DNA of 64,000 bases from an uncultured Clostridia bacterium (GTDB lineage: Bacteria > Bacillota > Clostridia > Christensenellales > Borkfalkiaceae). Of this stretch, positions 1 through 9,606 are shown piece after piece. Below the pieces are notes generated by a model. It had not been told where the DNA came from and ran no database searches. It saw only the letters and a program-made list of their open reading frames with translations. The DNA lies in NCBI GenBank assembly GCA_947631195.1, contig CANRKK010000001.1, positions 216,463-280,462 on the forward strand. Reading direction: 5' to 3'. Positions within the stretch are counted from its first letter, which is position 1; each line of letters begins with the position of its first letter. The position numbers were made by a program, and so were the translations under genes.

Positions 1-1384
1 CGGAATAGCCTTGCGCCTGCGCCCTTTCTTCCATTTCCTCGCTAAGTTCGGGATTGACAAACTTGGTGAGTTCGCCCCTGAACCTCAATTTGATTCTGCC
101 GAGACTGCCGTTTCTGTGCTTGGCTATAATGAGTTCGGCCATGCCCTTAACTATGTGCTTCTTTTCTATTTCTTCGGGCGTGGCGTTTACGTCGGGACGA
201 TTGATAAACATAACGATATCGGCGTCCTGCTCGATGGCGCCCGATTCACGCAGGTCCGAAAGCTGCGGCTCGGCGGATTGGATACGGCGGAGCTGCGAAA
301 GCGCAATAACGGGCACGTCCAACTCCTTTGCCATAATCTTTAAATCTCTTGTGATGGAAGCGACTTCCTGCGTTCTGTTCTCGTCGCCGTAACGCTTGCC
401 GCTCGACATAAGCTGTATGTAGTCTATCATCACCAAGTCCAGCCTGCCGCCGTTTTTAGCCTTTATTCGCCTGCACTTGGAAAGAATTTCCGCAGGCGTC
501 ACCCTTGAACTGTCGTCAATGTTGATTTTGCTGTTTCTCAGCCGCTCGCTGCCTTTGGCAAGCCGTTTCCAGTCGTCAGGACCAAGTTTGCCCGCCAAAG
601 CGTCGGCCATGCTCACGCCTGCGGTGCCGCATAAAAGCCTTTGGATTATCTGCACTTCGGGCATTTCCAGACTGAATACGGCGCACACGCAATCGTTGTT
701 GACGGCGGCATTTTCGACTATGTTCATTGCAAGCGAGGTTTTGCCCATGCCGGGCCGCGCCGCAATAACTATCAAATCGGATTTTTGCAGACCGTTGGTG
801 ATCCTGTCCAAAAGCGTAAACCCGGTGGGAATCCCCCTGTATGCGTCCCTGTCCTCTGAAAGTTTTTGGAATTTGGCAAGCACCTTGTCTATACCGTCGC
901 TCTCGCGTATATCCTTTACCGAAGAACTGTCCTGCACGCGGGATATGGTATAAATTTTATCTTCGGCAAACCTGATGCTCGTCAACGCGTCGTCGCTCTT
1001 TTTGGAGTATTCGGAAATATCCCTCGCGGCGCGTATAAGGCTTCTGTTGACGCTGTCGCGCTTTACTATGTCCAAGTAAAATTTATAATTTGCCGCAGAA
1101 AGCGTTGTTTGGGCCAACTCGGTTATATATGAAATTCCGCCTGCCTTTTCAAGGTTGCCCTCGCTTTCGAGCTTGTCCGAAAGCGTGACTATGTCGAGAG
1201 GTTTTCTGCTCTCGAAAATCATTTTAATTGCAGAAATTATATACTGGTGCGACTCCTGATAAAAATCATTTTTATCGAGCCCCGCCAAGACATCGGAAAG
1301 TATTTCGTTGTCGATAAGCATACACCCGAGCAGGGCCTGTTCGGCGTCCAAATTGTTGGGCATAGCATTGGTTTTGTCTGACAT
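1..1384 (-). CDS. dnaB: Replicative DNA helicase DnaB (3' end outside window)
   Basis: Hexameric helicase that unwinds DNA at the replication fork. The frame is open from an ATG at 1384 to the left edge (about 461 codons) with no stop, so the C-terminus is missing. The N-terminal domain contains NNLDAEQALLG. The RecA-like domain begins near residue 185 with GIPTGF and has Walker A ARPGMGKT at about 208-216, FSLEM just after it, DYIQLM (Walker B) and ALSQLRR, and ends visibly in KHRNGSLG. The start lies 6 nt after the pepF stop, so the two are probably translationally coupled; GGGAA in the end of pepF may act as the ribosome site. Typical DnaB is about 440-460 aa, so little is lost. Confidence 0.96.
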   Translation of the reverse strand, partial: MSDKTNAMPNNLDAEQALLGCMLIDNEILSDVLAGLDKNDFYQESHQYIISAIKMIFESRKPLDIVTLSDKLESEGNLEKAGGISYITELAQTTLSAANYKFYLDIVKRDSVNRSLIRAARDISEYSKKSDDALTSIRFAEDKIYTISRVQDSSSVKDIRESDGIDKVLAKFQKLSEDRDAYRGIPTGFTLLDRITNGLQKSDLIVIAARPGMGKTSLAMNIVENAAVNNDCVCAVFSLEMPEVQIIQRLLCGTAGVSMADALAGKLGPDDWKRLAKGSERLRNSKINIDDSSRVTPAEILSKCRRIKAKNGGRLDLVMIDYIQLMSSGKRYGDENRTQEVASITRDLKIMAKELDVPVIALSQLRRIQSAEPQLSDLRESGAIEQDADIVMFINRPDVNATPEEIEKKHIVKGMAELIIAKHRNGSLGRIKLRFRGELTKFVNPELSEEMEERAQAQGYS

Positions 1385-1390
1385 AGTACT

Positions 1391-3166
1391 CTAGATTCCC
1401 ATTAATTTTTCAAATTCTTTCAGCGTTTCGTCAAATTCATTCATCGCCACGTCAAAAGGTTCTTCCTTTGTAAGGTCTACTCCCGCCAACTTGAGAAGGG
1501 ATACGGGATCCGTAGAAGACCCGCCGCTGAGGAATTTCATGTAATCCTTTACGGCGCTGTCGCCATACTTGAGAATACGATTAGCAATATTTATCGCGGC
1601 CGTTATTCCCGTGGCGTATTTATAAACGTAAAACGAGTTATAAAAGTGAGGTATCCTTGCCCATTCAAAGGATATATTGACGTCGTGTTCTATTTGGTCG
1701 CCGTAATACTTTTTGCCTATGTCCGCATACATTTGGCACATCGAATCCTTGGTGAGGGCCTCTCCCCGCTCCAACGCCGAATGTGCGGCAACTTCAAACT
1801 CGGCAAACATTGTCTGTCTGTGCAACGTTGCGCGGATTGTATCGAGATAGTAGTTGAGCAGGTACTTTTTGAGGTTTATCTCCGTTGCCTCGTTGAGCAT
1901 ATATTTTAAGAGCAAAACTTCGTTTACGGTGCTTGCAACTTCGGCGACAAATATTTTATAGGAGCTCTTTGCGTAGGGCTGGTTCTTATGCGAAAAATAC
2001 GTGTGCAGCGAGTGCCCCATTTCATGCGCGATGGTAAACACTTCGGAAACGGACGGGTGATAATTTAACAGCACAAACGGGTGAACTCCGTAGCAGGACG
2101 CACTGTATGCGCCGTTCCTCTTGCCCTCGGTTTCCTCCACGTCCAGCCAGCGTTCGTTGTACGCCATGTTGAGGAGAGCCTGGTAATCCTTGCCGAGAAC
2201 GCCCAAACCTTTAACGACGTAGGCATATGCCTCGTCATACGAAAGTTTGAAATCAACGCCGTCAACAAGGGGCGCATATACGTCGCAAAAATACATTTTG
2301 TCATAGCCGAGAAGTTGTTTTCTGTCGGCGATATAGCGGTGCATCGACACAAGATTCTTATTCACCGCATTTAAAAGATTATCATACACGCACTTGTCCA
2401 CGTCCTCGTCAAAGAGCGCGCGTTCGAGGCAGGAGCCGAATTTATAAACTTTGCTCAGCAATACGTCGCTCTTGACATTGCCGATATATGTGGAGGCAAT
2501 GGTATTCAAGAGGCTGCCGTAGGCGGCATAGTATTTGTCGTAGGCTTCTTTGCGCTTTGCCTTGTCGGAGGAATGAAGAATGATTCCGTACAGCCCGTGG
2601 GTAAGTTTTTGCGTTTTACCGTTAAACTCTATCTCGGGCAAGGGCAGATCCAAATTATCTATCATGGCAAAAGTGTCGCTGAAGGAATTGAACACTTCAT
2701 AGGACATGCCGATAATTCTTTCCTCGGCCTCGGAAACAGTATGCGCTTTGCCCTTGATGACGCGCCTGATAATATAGTCATAGGCGGAAAAATCGGGGGC
2801 GGCGGCCACGGATTCGAGATATTCATCGCTGAGCTTTGCCATTTCCGGCTCGAAAAATGCCCGCGCCGCAGAATATTGGGAAAAAAGCGGGAACATTCTT
2901 GAATATTGGGCGGTGTACTTCGTCACGCTTATATCTTCGTCGTGCCGCAAATGGGCGTAAACGGCCAGCTTTTCAATCAGCTTTGAATATTCGTCGTCTT
3001 CCTTAAAAAACTGCAAAAGCAGGCTTTTATCGCCGAGACGGCCCGAATATTTTGCAAAATCGGGAATATCGAGGGCCTTTTTAAAATCCTCCTCCCACAA
3101 CTCGTCCGATTGGTAGATATCCTCTACTTTCCACTTGCGTTCTGTTTTTACGTCTTGTCTTTTCAT
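1391..3166 (-). CDS. pepF: Oligoendopeptidase F (M3B metallopeptidase)
   Basis: Cytoplasmic zinc peptidase that cleaves short peptides. It has 591 aa, normal for the family. The zinc site HEMGH is at residues 381-385, in the context FTIAHEMGHSLHTYFS, with the third ligand expected in the following helix (VAEVASTVNE). The N-terminal oligopeptidase lobe is recognisable. An AGAGGT ribosome site precedes the ATG by a few bases. It sits between lepB and dnaB on the same strand; the 96-bp gap to lepB has GC-rich inverted repeats but no convincing terminator. High sequence-level certainty of family; peptide specificity cannot be read. Confidence 0.95.
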   Translation of the reverse strand: MKRQDVKTERKWKVEDIYQSDELWEEDFKKALDIPDFAKYSGRLGDKSLLLQFFKEDDEYSKLIEKLAVYAHLRHDEDISVTKYTAQYSRMFPLFSQYSAARAFFEPEMAKLSDEYLESVAAAPDFSAYDYIIRRVIKGKAHTVSEAEERIIGMSYEVFNSFSDTFAMIDNLDLPLPEIEFNGKTQKLTHGLYGIILHSSDKAKRKEAYDKYYAAYGSLLNTIASTYIGNVKSDVLLSKVYKFGSCLERALFDEDVDKCVYDNLLNAVNKNLVSMHRYIADRKQLLGYDKMYFCDVYAPLVDGVDFKLSYDEAYAYVVKGLGVLGKDYQALLNMAYNERWLDVEETEGKRNGAYSASCYGVHPFVLLNYHPSVSEVFTIAHEMGHSLHTYFSHKNQPYAKSSYKIFVAEVASTVNEVLLLKYMLNEATEINLKKYLLNYYLDTIRATLHRQTMFAEFEVAAHSALERGEALTKDSMCQMYADIGKKYYGDQIEHDVNISFEWARIPHFYNSFYVYKYATGITAAINIANRILKYGDSAVKDYMKFLSGGSSTDPVSLLKLAGVDLTKEEPFDVAMNEFDETLKEFEKLMGI

Positions 3167-3262
3167 TTTTACCTCTTATTGATTGGATAGCCCTGCCGCC
3201 CGAACGGCCATACGGGCCGATATTTTATTTTTAACGCAGACCTGAAATCCGCGCGTTTTTGT

Positions 3263-3952
3263 TTAGTCATAAGTCTTGCCGAACTTATTCAAGCCCATCG
3301 TAAACTCAAAAAAAGTATATAGCGACGTTATCCAGCCCTTGTTTTTTATCGACCAGTCGGGTACAACCCCTACCAATGCGCTCAAGGGGAAATCGCCCTT
3401 GTCGCGGCTGTCGGCGCTCTCGTTTCTGTTGTCGCCAAGCAAAAACATACAGCCTTCCGCCACCAGATGCTCGCCGTAAGTGTTTTTGGGGTCGCCCGCA
3501 TCGTTGAATTCTTCCGAAAGATAGTATTCGTCAATTTTCGTAAAATCGCTGCTCCCCTTATACTTTATCCATAGCTGTCCGCGGTCGATTTTTATCGTAT
3601 CGCCGCCGAACGCTACCGCCCGCTTGATTATATCATAGGGCAAACCGCTGCCGTCGGAAGTCTGCACGACCACGATATCAAAATAATCGGGAGCAATATG
3701 CGTATTGACAAACACGTAATCACCACCCGGGAGTATCTCAGACCTGTCCGTACCGGACGGCGCGCCCGTGAGCGTCGGCATCATGGATCTGCCTTTAACG
3801 TAGATATTGGTAAAATACATATTAAATATGATTTCAACAATAAAAACAAGACAAATTATTACAATGGCGATGTTCAATATTAAATTAAGTACGGATGGTT
3901 TTTGCCGTTCGTAAAGACTTTTGCCTACTTTGTTGAGCATATTTAAAGCCAC
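3263..3952 (-). CDS. lepB: Signal peptidase I
   Basis: Membrane-anchored serine peptidase that removes Sec/Tat signal peptides. It has 229 aa with one N-terminal membrane segment at about 22-47, then the catalytic Ser in GRSMMPT (S56), the general base Lys in IIKRAVAFGGD (K110) and the box E motif GDNRNESADSRD (about 173-184). The reading frame starts with GTG at 3952, overlapping the previous gene by 10 nt; an ATG at 3940, 2 nt after that gene's stop, is an equally good start (225 aa). Neither has a strong ribosome site, so translation is probably coupled to the gene upstream. Confidence 0.94.
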   Translation of the reverse strand: MALNMLNKVGKSLYERQKPSVLNLILNIAIVIICLVFIVEIIFNMYFTNIYVKGRSMMPTLTGAPSGTDRSEILPGGDYVFVNTHIAPDYFDIVVVQTSDGSGLPYDIIKRAVAFGGDTIKIDRGQLWIKYKGSSDFTKIDEYYLSEEFNDAGDPKNTYGEHLVAEGCMFLLGDNRNESADSRDKGDFPLSALVGVVPDWSIKNKGWITSLYTFFEFTMGLNKFGKTYD

Positions 3953-5619
3953 ATAACATTATTGATGGCAAACGGATTGCCACATCTTACCGAAAAAATG
4001 AAATTGGAAGCAAATGCGGGAAGGGCCGTGCCGTTAAGATTTTTAAAAAATTTGGGCTCAGCCAATACGCTTTGCCATACGCCGCCAACAATTTCAAAGT
4101 CATCGGTGTATTCCTCGCCCGTGTACGCGTCGGTAAACACCAACTTTACCGTGGACGTTTCTTCGCAAAATACATCTAATTTTAATATGCTGCCCGGATT
4201 GGGGGAATACATGGGGTTGTTCATTCTGAACGTTTTTAACCCGTATTCGGAGTACAGCCCCTTGACGCCGTCGGCCCGTTCGATAACTTTGGGCACGGCG
4301 TCTTTGTCTATGAAGAATATCCCGCCTGCCGTACACCGCTTGGGATTATCGACGGAAAAAGTGCCCATTCCGTCCTTGTCCGAATACATCACGCGGCACT
4401 TTGAGCGCATATTTCTGAATTTGCCGCTTATCTTTTTTGCCGCAATTTTGGACCACACCGTAAATCCGTTTATATACTTGACGTAGCACAATACAAAGAC
4501 AGTGCCCGTGAGGTCGTATATGTCCAGATAAAAATCCTGTCCCGCAGGATTGATTTTCGTTTTGGGGGCGCAGGCGGTCCACTCGCGCAGGGATGAATCT
4601 ATACAGTCTTCGGCAACGTACATGCCGCAACTCTCCGCTATACCGCGGCTGTCAAAGATGGCTTTGGCCACGAGGTTGGATTCTTCGTCAACCTCCACCG
4701 AAATTTCCGCAGGTTTGGGAATGAAAACCTGCCTGTTTTTAAGATTTTTATCGAGGAACATAAACATATCCGTTATGCTCTTTAAACCGACGCAACTGTT
4801 GTATTGCACGGAATAGGATATGGCGCTTTCGGATATATACTGCGGATTTATGCGCGAAAAGGTATCGTAGGCCCTGTCATAGTCAAACCGCGCGTCGTTG
4901 GTAGAACACAGCATAAGCACGGGACAGCGCACGTAGGGCGCATAGGCCTGCGAATCTATCCCCGCAATAAAACGGTATCTCTCTTCGTTTAGGTCGGGCT
5001 CAACCGAAACATATTTGCTTATGCCGGCATATGCCCTCCAGCCCGCCGCGCATACGGGGATAATGCAGTCAAACTGATCCGAAACGCCGAGTTTCCACGC
5101 AATTTCTCCACCGTCCCTGATTCCTACTACCGCTATTTTGTTCCCGCCGCTACGCTCCGCGGCATACTTTTTTGCATAGACTCCGAGGGCAACCCACTCG
5201 TACCAACACGTTTCAACCGCGCTGTTGTCCACAAAATCGTACCGCCTGCCGCTACTTGCAAAGTTGGCGTAGCTTATATTGTCGGGATATACGGTATAAA
5301 AATCACTGTTGTTCCACTGCCCGCGGTAATCTACCATCAACACGCTGTAACCGTGACGGACAAAAACTTTCATCAATCCTTCATCAATCGTGTCGCGGCT
5401 ATCGGGGAAAACTATCACCGTTTCGCCTGCGGGCAACTTTGCGTCGTAGGCATACGCGGCGGCAACGCGGACTCTCCCCGCACCCGTATCGCGGGCGCTG
5501 AAATTTACGCGCTCGACAATAATGCCGTCGTCCTCATCGGAGGACAGTACCACAGCTTCCGTATCCAGAGATGAACTATACAATTCACAAAGCGACAGCG
5601 GCGTCAATATGTTAGGCAT
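3943..5619 (-). CDS. CocE/NonD-like alpha/beta-hydrolase fold protein, catalytic triad apparently lost
   Basis: A 558-aa protein with an N-terminal alpha/beta-hydrolase domain (GETVIVFPDSRDTIDEG, YSVLMVDYRGQ) and a C-terminal half of about 230 residues that looks like a beta-sandwich, the layout of the CocE/NonD acyl-peptidase and acetyl-ester hydrolase group. At the nucleophile elbow, where the family has G-x-S-x-G-G, this protein has GIRDGG (166-171): Ser is replaced by Arg. The acid region STNDARFDYDRA (about 239-250) is kept. Where a His is expected before the last helix there is YNSCVG (273-278). No signal peptide. It may be a binding or scaffolding protein rather than an esterase. It lies 9 nt after sbcC and overlaps lepB. 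Confidence 0.7.
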   Translation of the reverse strand: MPNILTPLSLCELYSSSLDTEAVVLSSDEDDGIIVERVNFSARDTGAGRVRVAAAYAYDAKLPAGETVIVFPDSRDTIDEGLMKVFVRHGYSVLMVDYRGQWNNSDFYTVYPDNISYANFASSGRRYDFVDNSAVETCWYEWVALGVYAKKYAAERSGGNKIAVVGIRDGGEIAWKLGVSDQFDCIIPVCAAGWRAYAGISKYVSVEPDLNEERYRFIAGIDSQAYAPYVRCPVLMLCSTNDARFDYDRAYDTFSRINPQYISESAISYSVQYNSCVGLKSITDMFMFLDKNLKNRQVFIPKPAEISVEVDEESNLVAKAIFDSRGIAESCGMYVAEDCIDSSLREWTACAPKTKINPAGQDFYLDIYDLTGTVFVLCYVKYINGFTVWSKIAAKKISGKFRNMRSKCRVMYSDKDGMGTFSVDNPKRCTAGGIFFIDKDAVPKVIERADGVKGLYSEYGLKTFRMNNPMYSPNPGSILKLDVFCEETSTVKLVFTDAYTGEEYTDDFEIVGGVWQSVLAEPKFFKNLNGTALPAFASNFIFSVRCGNPFAINNVMWL

Positions 5620-5628
5620 CTTAACTCC

Positions 5629-8295
5629 TCAGCAACTTATTTGCACGGTTGACCCGTGGCTTTCCGTTGCCTTTTGTACAATAATTTTGTTGTCTATTCT
5701 GTGTTTTAATTCCTCAACGTGACTGATAATTCCTATCGTGAAGTTGGAACTTTTCAGCTTTTCGAGCGCGCTCATCACCGTGTCGAGCAAGGCGCTGTCA
5801 AGAGTGCCGAACCCCTCGTCAAGGAAGAAAAATTCAATAGACTTCATCGAACGCGAACAAATCGTTTGCGAAAGCGCAAGCGCAAGCGAAAGTGAAACAA
5901 TAAAAGTTTCCCCTCCCGACAATGTGTTTACGCCGCGCAGATTGCCGCAATCGAAATTGTCGCCCACGTTGAAATTATTATCTTTATAGGTTAAATAGTA
6001 CCGCCCGTCGGTCAGCTTTAAAAGCGTTACCGACGCCATTGCGGATATGTCGTACAGATATTCGTCGGCAATAAATTCAATGAACTTATTGTTTTTAGTC
6101 AAATCCCGCAGTTGATAAACCAGATCCCTGTCTTTTTTTACTCTGTTGAATTGGGCATTGAGTGCGATTTTTTCCTGCAGTTTGTTTTTGGTAGCTCCAA
6201 GTTTTTCTTCCGCAACCGCCAAAGTTTGCAGCAATTCGTTTTTTTGCTGCTCCAAAGCGGATTTATTATCTTGTGCCGCTTTCAATACTTCAAAAGTTGC
6301 GCCGTCCAACCCTTCTATGGCCTTAAGTTCGGCATAGCGCGCCGTCAAAACGGCAAAATTTTGGTCAAACTCCTTAACTTCACGCTCCGCGTCGGCAATT
6401 CCCGCAAATTTTTCGGCGTGTGCCACACAGGCGGAAATATTTTCAAGCCCCGACTTTTTTACAAGTTCTTCGCATTTTGCAAGTTTTTCTTTCCGCCTCT
6501 CCTCAAGATGCAAAGCGGCTTCTTTCAGTTTGCTCTCGGCGCCGTGCAGTTCCCCGCGCAGAGCCTTGCACTCCTCTATCCGTTTCAAAAGTGCGCGCTG
6601 TTCGGATTTTACGGCTTCGAGCTGTATGCGCGCGCTTTTTTCGGCGGCGGCATAATCGCCGCAGTTTTCACCGAATACCGCCGAAAGTTCGGCCTCGAGT
6701 TCATCCGTGCGCTTTCTTATCTCCGCGCCGTCCTCTTTAAGGGTCTCCAAATTATGCGCGTTTCTCTCTGCCCTGCTCTTTGTTTCGTTCAATTTTTGCG
6801 TGAGTTTCCGCAAGAGTTCGGCGTTGGCCTCCCGCTCCTTCATGGCCGCCTGCAACACTTCGAATTGTCTGTTGACGTCCTCGAGGCTGAAATCTTTTAC
6901 ATACGCTATGCGCTGTCTATATAAATTTATCTGTTCGTTGATTTCGTTAATTATAAAAGTATATAATTCCGAGCCGTCGCTATATACGTCCAAACGGTCT
7001 TTCAGCCCGTAAAAATATTCGAGCGAGGCCAAATATTCGTTGCGCAAAACGGCGCCCTTAAATTCAATGTTTACAAGATTGCCGAGGTTGTCGCTATTCT
7101 GCGGCCCCAACTTTTTTTCAAGCTCCGCACATTCCTGCGTATAGCCGTTTATATCATCATATATGCCCGCGGCCTGTTCGCCGAGGTTTTTATAGAGTGA
7201 CCTCTTTCGGTCAAGTTCGGCTTTAAGTTCAACAAGTTTTTGCGGTTTCCCAGCACAGGTCTGATATTTTGCAACCAGCACCGTCAGATCTTCTATCCTG
7301 CTTTCAAAGTTACCTTCGGCAAGTTTCTTTTCGAGTCCGCCGATTGTTGCCTCGTTGGAGGAAATTTTTTCGTTTACCTCTTTAAGCCGTTGGTCTGTCT
7401 GCTTTATCTGATTTTCTGCGTCCGAGACCTCGCGCAGACAGTCCGCGGCTTCGCGACACGCAGGCAGAATAGTTATTTCTTTGCGCAGTTCTTCTATCTC
7501 AGGTTTTTTTGCGGTCAGCTTCTCCAATTTTAAATTTATTTGCTCCGCTTCCCGCCGTTTTTCGGAGAGTGCTTTTATCTTTTCCAACTGCGCCGAAGCG
7601 TTTGCCAACTCCTTGTCAACGCCGTCGGTCCTTGTCTTTATATCGGATATCTGCGCGGCCAAGGCATTTATGATTTCTTCGGATACGTCGTTATAGCCGT
7701 CAAGCCTGCCCGTAAGCAGGGAAAATTCTTCGTCGAGATCTTTGATCCTTGCCGCGATTTTATCCCTCAACTCATTACCGTATACGGACAGGGAAAACAG
7801 CCTTTCGATCAACCCCACGCGTTCGCCCGGCGCAGATTTTACAAAGCGCGCAAATTCGCCCTGCGGCAGGGCGATACACTTGCGGAAGTCGTCCGCCCGT
7901 ACGCCTAAAATTTCAACGACTTTCTTTTCCACTTCCTGGGCCTGCCTGGCAATACAGACCCCGTCCTCATACAGCTCCGCGTTGTGCGTGCCGCTCTTGT
8001 TGTTTTTTATCGTCCGTTCGATATAGTATTTTCTGCGCCGTCCGCAGTTGACGATGTCGAAAGTAAACTTAACCGTTGCGGCGTTGCACCGATAGTTTAT
8101 TATGTCGTTTTTTTCCTTGCTGCGCTCAATCCTGCCGTAAAGGGCAAAATTGATGCAATCCAAAATAGTGCTCTTGCCGCTCCCCGTGTCGCCGAAAATT
8201 CCGAAAATGCCGCCCTTAATAAGGCGCTCGAAGTCGATTACGGTGTGCTCGGAAAAACTGTTTATTCCCTCAAATTCCAACTTTAAAGGTCTCAT
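5629..8295 (-). CDS. sbcC: DNA double-strand-break nuclease subunit SbcC (SMC-like ATPase)
   Basis: ATPase subunit of the SbcCD complex, which opens hairpins and trims blocked DNA ends. It has 888 aa. Walker A GDTGSGKST is at 35-43, the Q-loop is in ALPQGEFARF, then two long charged coiled-coil stretches (about 170-430 and 470-740), the signature LSGGETFIVSLSLALALSQ and Walker B FFFLDEGFGTLD near the C-terminus. The start overlaps the sbcD stop by 4 nt (ATGA), the usual operon coupling. I find no C-x-x-C zinc hook in the middle of the coil, where SbcC/Rad50 proteins normally dimerise; the coil is also shorter than in E. coli SbcC. Confidence 0.95.
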   Translation of the reverse strand: MRPLKLEFEGINSFSEHTVIDFERLIKGGIFGIFGDTGSGKSTILDCINFALYGRIERSKEKNDIINYRCNAATVKFTFDIVNCGRRRKYYIERTIKNNKSGTHNAELYEDGVCIARQAQEVEKKVVEILGVRADDFRKCIALPQGEFARFVKSAPGERVGLIERLFSLSVYGNELRDKIAARIKDLDEEFSLLTGRLDGYNDVSEEIINALAAQISDIKTRTDGVDKELANASAQLEKIKALSEKRREAEQINLKLEKLTAKKPEIEELRKEITILPACREAADCLREVSDAENQIKQTDQRLKEVNEKISSNEATIGGLEKKLAEGNFESRIEDLTVLVAKYQTCAGKPQKLVELKAELDRKRSLYKNLGEQAAGIYDDINGYTQECAELEKKLGPQNSDNLGNLVNIEFKGAVLRNEYLASLEYFYGLKDRLDVYSDGSELYTFIINEINEQINLYRQRIAYVKDFSLEDVNRQFEVLQAAMKEREANAELLRKLTQKLNETKSRAERNAHNLETLKEDGAEIRKRTDELEAELSAVFGENCGDYAAAEKSARIQLEAVKSEQRALLKRIEECKALRGELHGAESKLKEAALHLEERRKEKLAKCEELVKKSGLENISACVAHAEKFAGIADAEREVKEFDQNFAVLTARYAELKAIEGLDGATFEVLKAAQDNKSALEQQKNELLQTLAVAEEKLGATKNKLQEKIALNAQFNRVKKDRDLVYQLRDLTKNNKFIEFIADEYLYDISAMASVTLLKLTDGRYYLTYKDNNFNVGDNFDCGNLRGVNTLSGGETFIVSLSLALALSQTICSRSMKSIEFFFLDEGFGTLDSALLDTVMSALEKLKSSNFTIGIISHVEELKHRIDNKIIVQKATESHGSTVQISC

Positions 8296-9440
8296 TCTTC
8301 CTCCGTAAACGACAGGAACAAGCTGAGCAATTCTTTAGGCACATCTGCCCCGACCCTCTGTCTGTAAAATTCCGAAAACAGTTCGGACGCGCTTTTATTT
8401 TTATGTGAATTGACGGTATAGTCCTGTTGAGAATCCAAAATCTGCGCTTTGAGCTGGGCTAAATTTTCACGGCCGTGCAAGAGCGCGCTCTCGGTCGGCG
8501 TCAACGGACTGCTTAAATTGAGCGTAAGCTCAACATGGTACCGTTCATATTTTTGCAGAAGTTCCAATCCGCTTGCAACATCGTTGGCCTGCACGCGGAC
8601 AAGCTGTTTTGCCGACGTGATCGGCGTCTGCTTAAAATTTGTTAAACCGCTTGAAGTGATATCAAAAATATTTACCGATTTTACAGAATTACATTCGTCA
8701 AAGGTAAACTGCATCGGCGCGCCGCAGTAATAGGCATTTTTGCCTATCTTTTGGCGGCGGTGAAGGTGCCCGAGCGCACAATATGCACAGTCGGGCAGCA
8801 TCTCTGCGGGAACGGCCCTTGCTCCGCCCAAATCTATTTCACGCTCGCTGTCGCTTATCCGTCCTCCCGCCACAAATATATGGGATAGAAATAACGACGG
8901 AAGATTTTCGGTGTTGCCGCTTTCCCCGAAGTTTATCCAGCGCGACATTTTGTCCGTGAACGATTCTTCGTTTTTTTCTTCGCGGAACCGCGCCTCGTTG
9001 GGATAGGGAAGCATATTTATGTAGACCTTTTCGCCTGCGGGATTAGAAAAAACCGCGTAGCCGCTGCCCGAGGCGACGGGATATGCGTGCGCATGCTTTT
9101 TGACGGGAAGGGGCTTGAGGTCGTTGCCGACTATATATATACCGAGTTCCCCCGCAAGCGCCGCCGCGGCGGTGAGGCGCACATAATCGTCGTGATTGCC
9201 GCTTATTATCAGCACGGTGGCAACTTCGGCAATGCTCTTTATTCCGCTGTAAAAAATCTGCTCGGCTTCCGCAGACGGCGTGTAAGTATCAAAAACGTCG
9301 CCCGCCACAAGGACAAGTTCAACTTTCTCCTCTATGCAGATCTGTTTGATTTCGGACAGGACGGCGCGATATTCCTCATTCCTGTCCTTAAGTATTAATT
9401 TTTTGCCGATATGCAGATCGGAAGTGTGCAGGATTTTCAT
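8292..9440 (-). CDS. sbcD: Exonuclease SbcD (Mre11-like)
   Basis: Manganese-dependent nuclease subunit of SbcCD, 382 aa. The calcineurin-like phosphoesterase motifs are in order: TSDLHIGK (6-13), GDVFDT (47-52), SGNHDD (80-85), a histidine-rich SHIF motif and GHLHRRQ near residue 224. A C-terminal capping region follows. It is the first gene of the minus-strand run towards sbcC and the genes beyond. The ATG at 9440 has no good Shine-Dalgarno sequence (upstream GACGGTTAA). Confidence 0.95.
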   Translation of the reverse strand: MKILHTSDLHIGKKLILKDRNEEYRAVLSEIKQICIEEKVELVLVAGDVFDTYTPSAEAEQIFYSGIKSIAEVATVLIISGNHDDYVRLTAAAALAGELGIYIVGNDLKPLPVKKHAHAYPVASGSGYAVFSNPAGEKVYINMLPYPNEARFREEKNEESFTDKMSRWINFGESGNTENLPSLFLSHIFVAGGRISDSEREIDLGGARAVPAEMLPDCAYCALGHLHRRQKIGKNAYYCGAPMQFTFDECNSVKSVNIFDITSSGLTNFKQTPITSAKQLVRVQANDVASGLELLQKYERYHVELTLNLSSPLTPTESALLHGRENLAQLKAQILDSQQDYTVNSHKNKSASELFSEFYRQRVGADVPKELLSLFLSFTEEE

Positions 9441-9483
9441 TTAACCGTCGAAAAAAATTTACTTCAAAACACGACGTATGCTG

Positions 9484-9512
9484 TTGATTTTTTTGGGCCC
9501 GTCTTATATAAT
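9484..9512 (+). promoter_or_regulatory. Sigma-A promoter for dnaD-like gene
   Basis: TTGATT at 9484-9489, 17-bp spacer, TATAAT at 9507-9512. The predicted start near 9519 leaves a leader of about 88 nt before the ATG at 9607. Confidence 0.6.
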
Positions 9513-9606
9513 ATTACTTACTTGTATAAAAAGCCATATTATAAGTTCTAATTATTATATACTATTTGAGCAAATAAATCAAGCACTTGAACAGGAGTTT
9601 ATCAAA

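Noticed and set aside
6112..6924. 270-codon open frame on the plus strand
   Set aside because: Antisense to the coiled coil of sbcC, Phe/Cys-rich and without family features.
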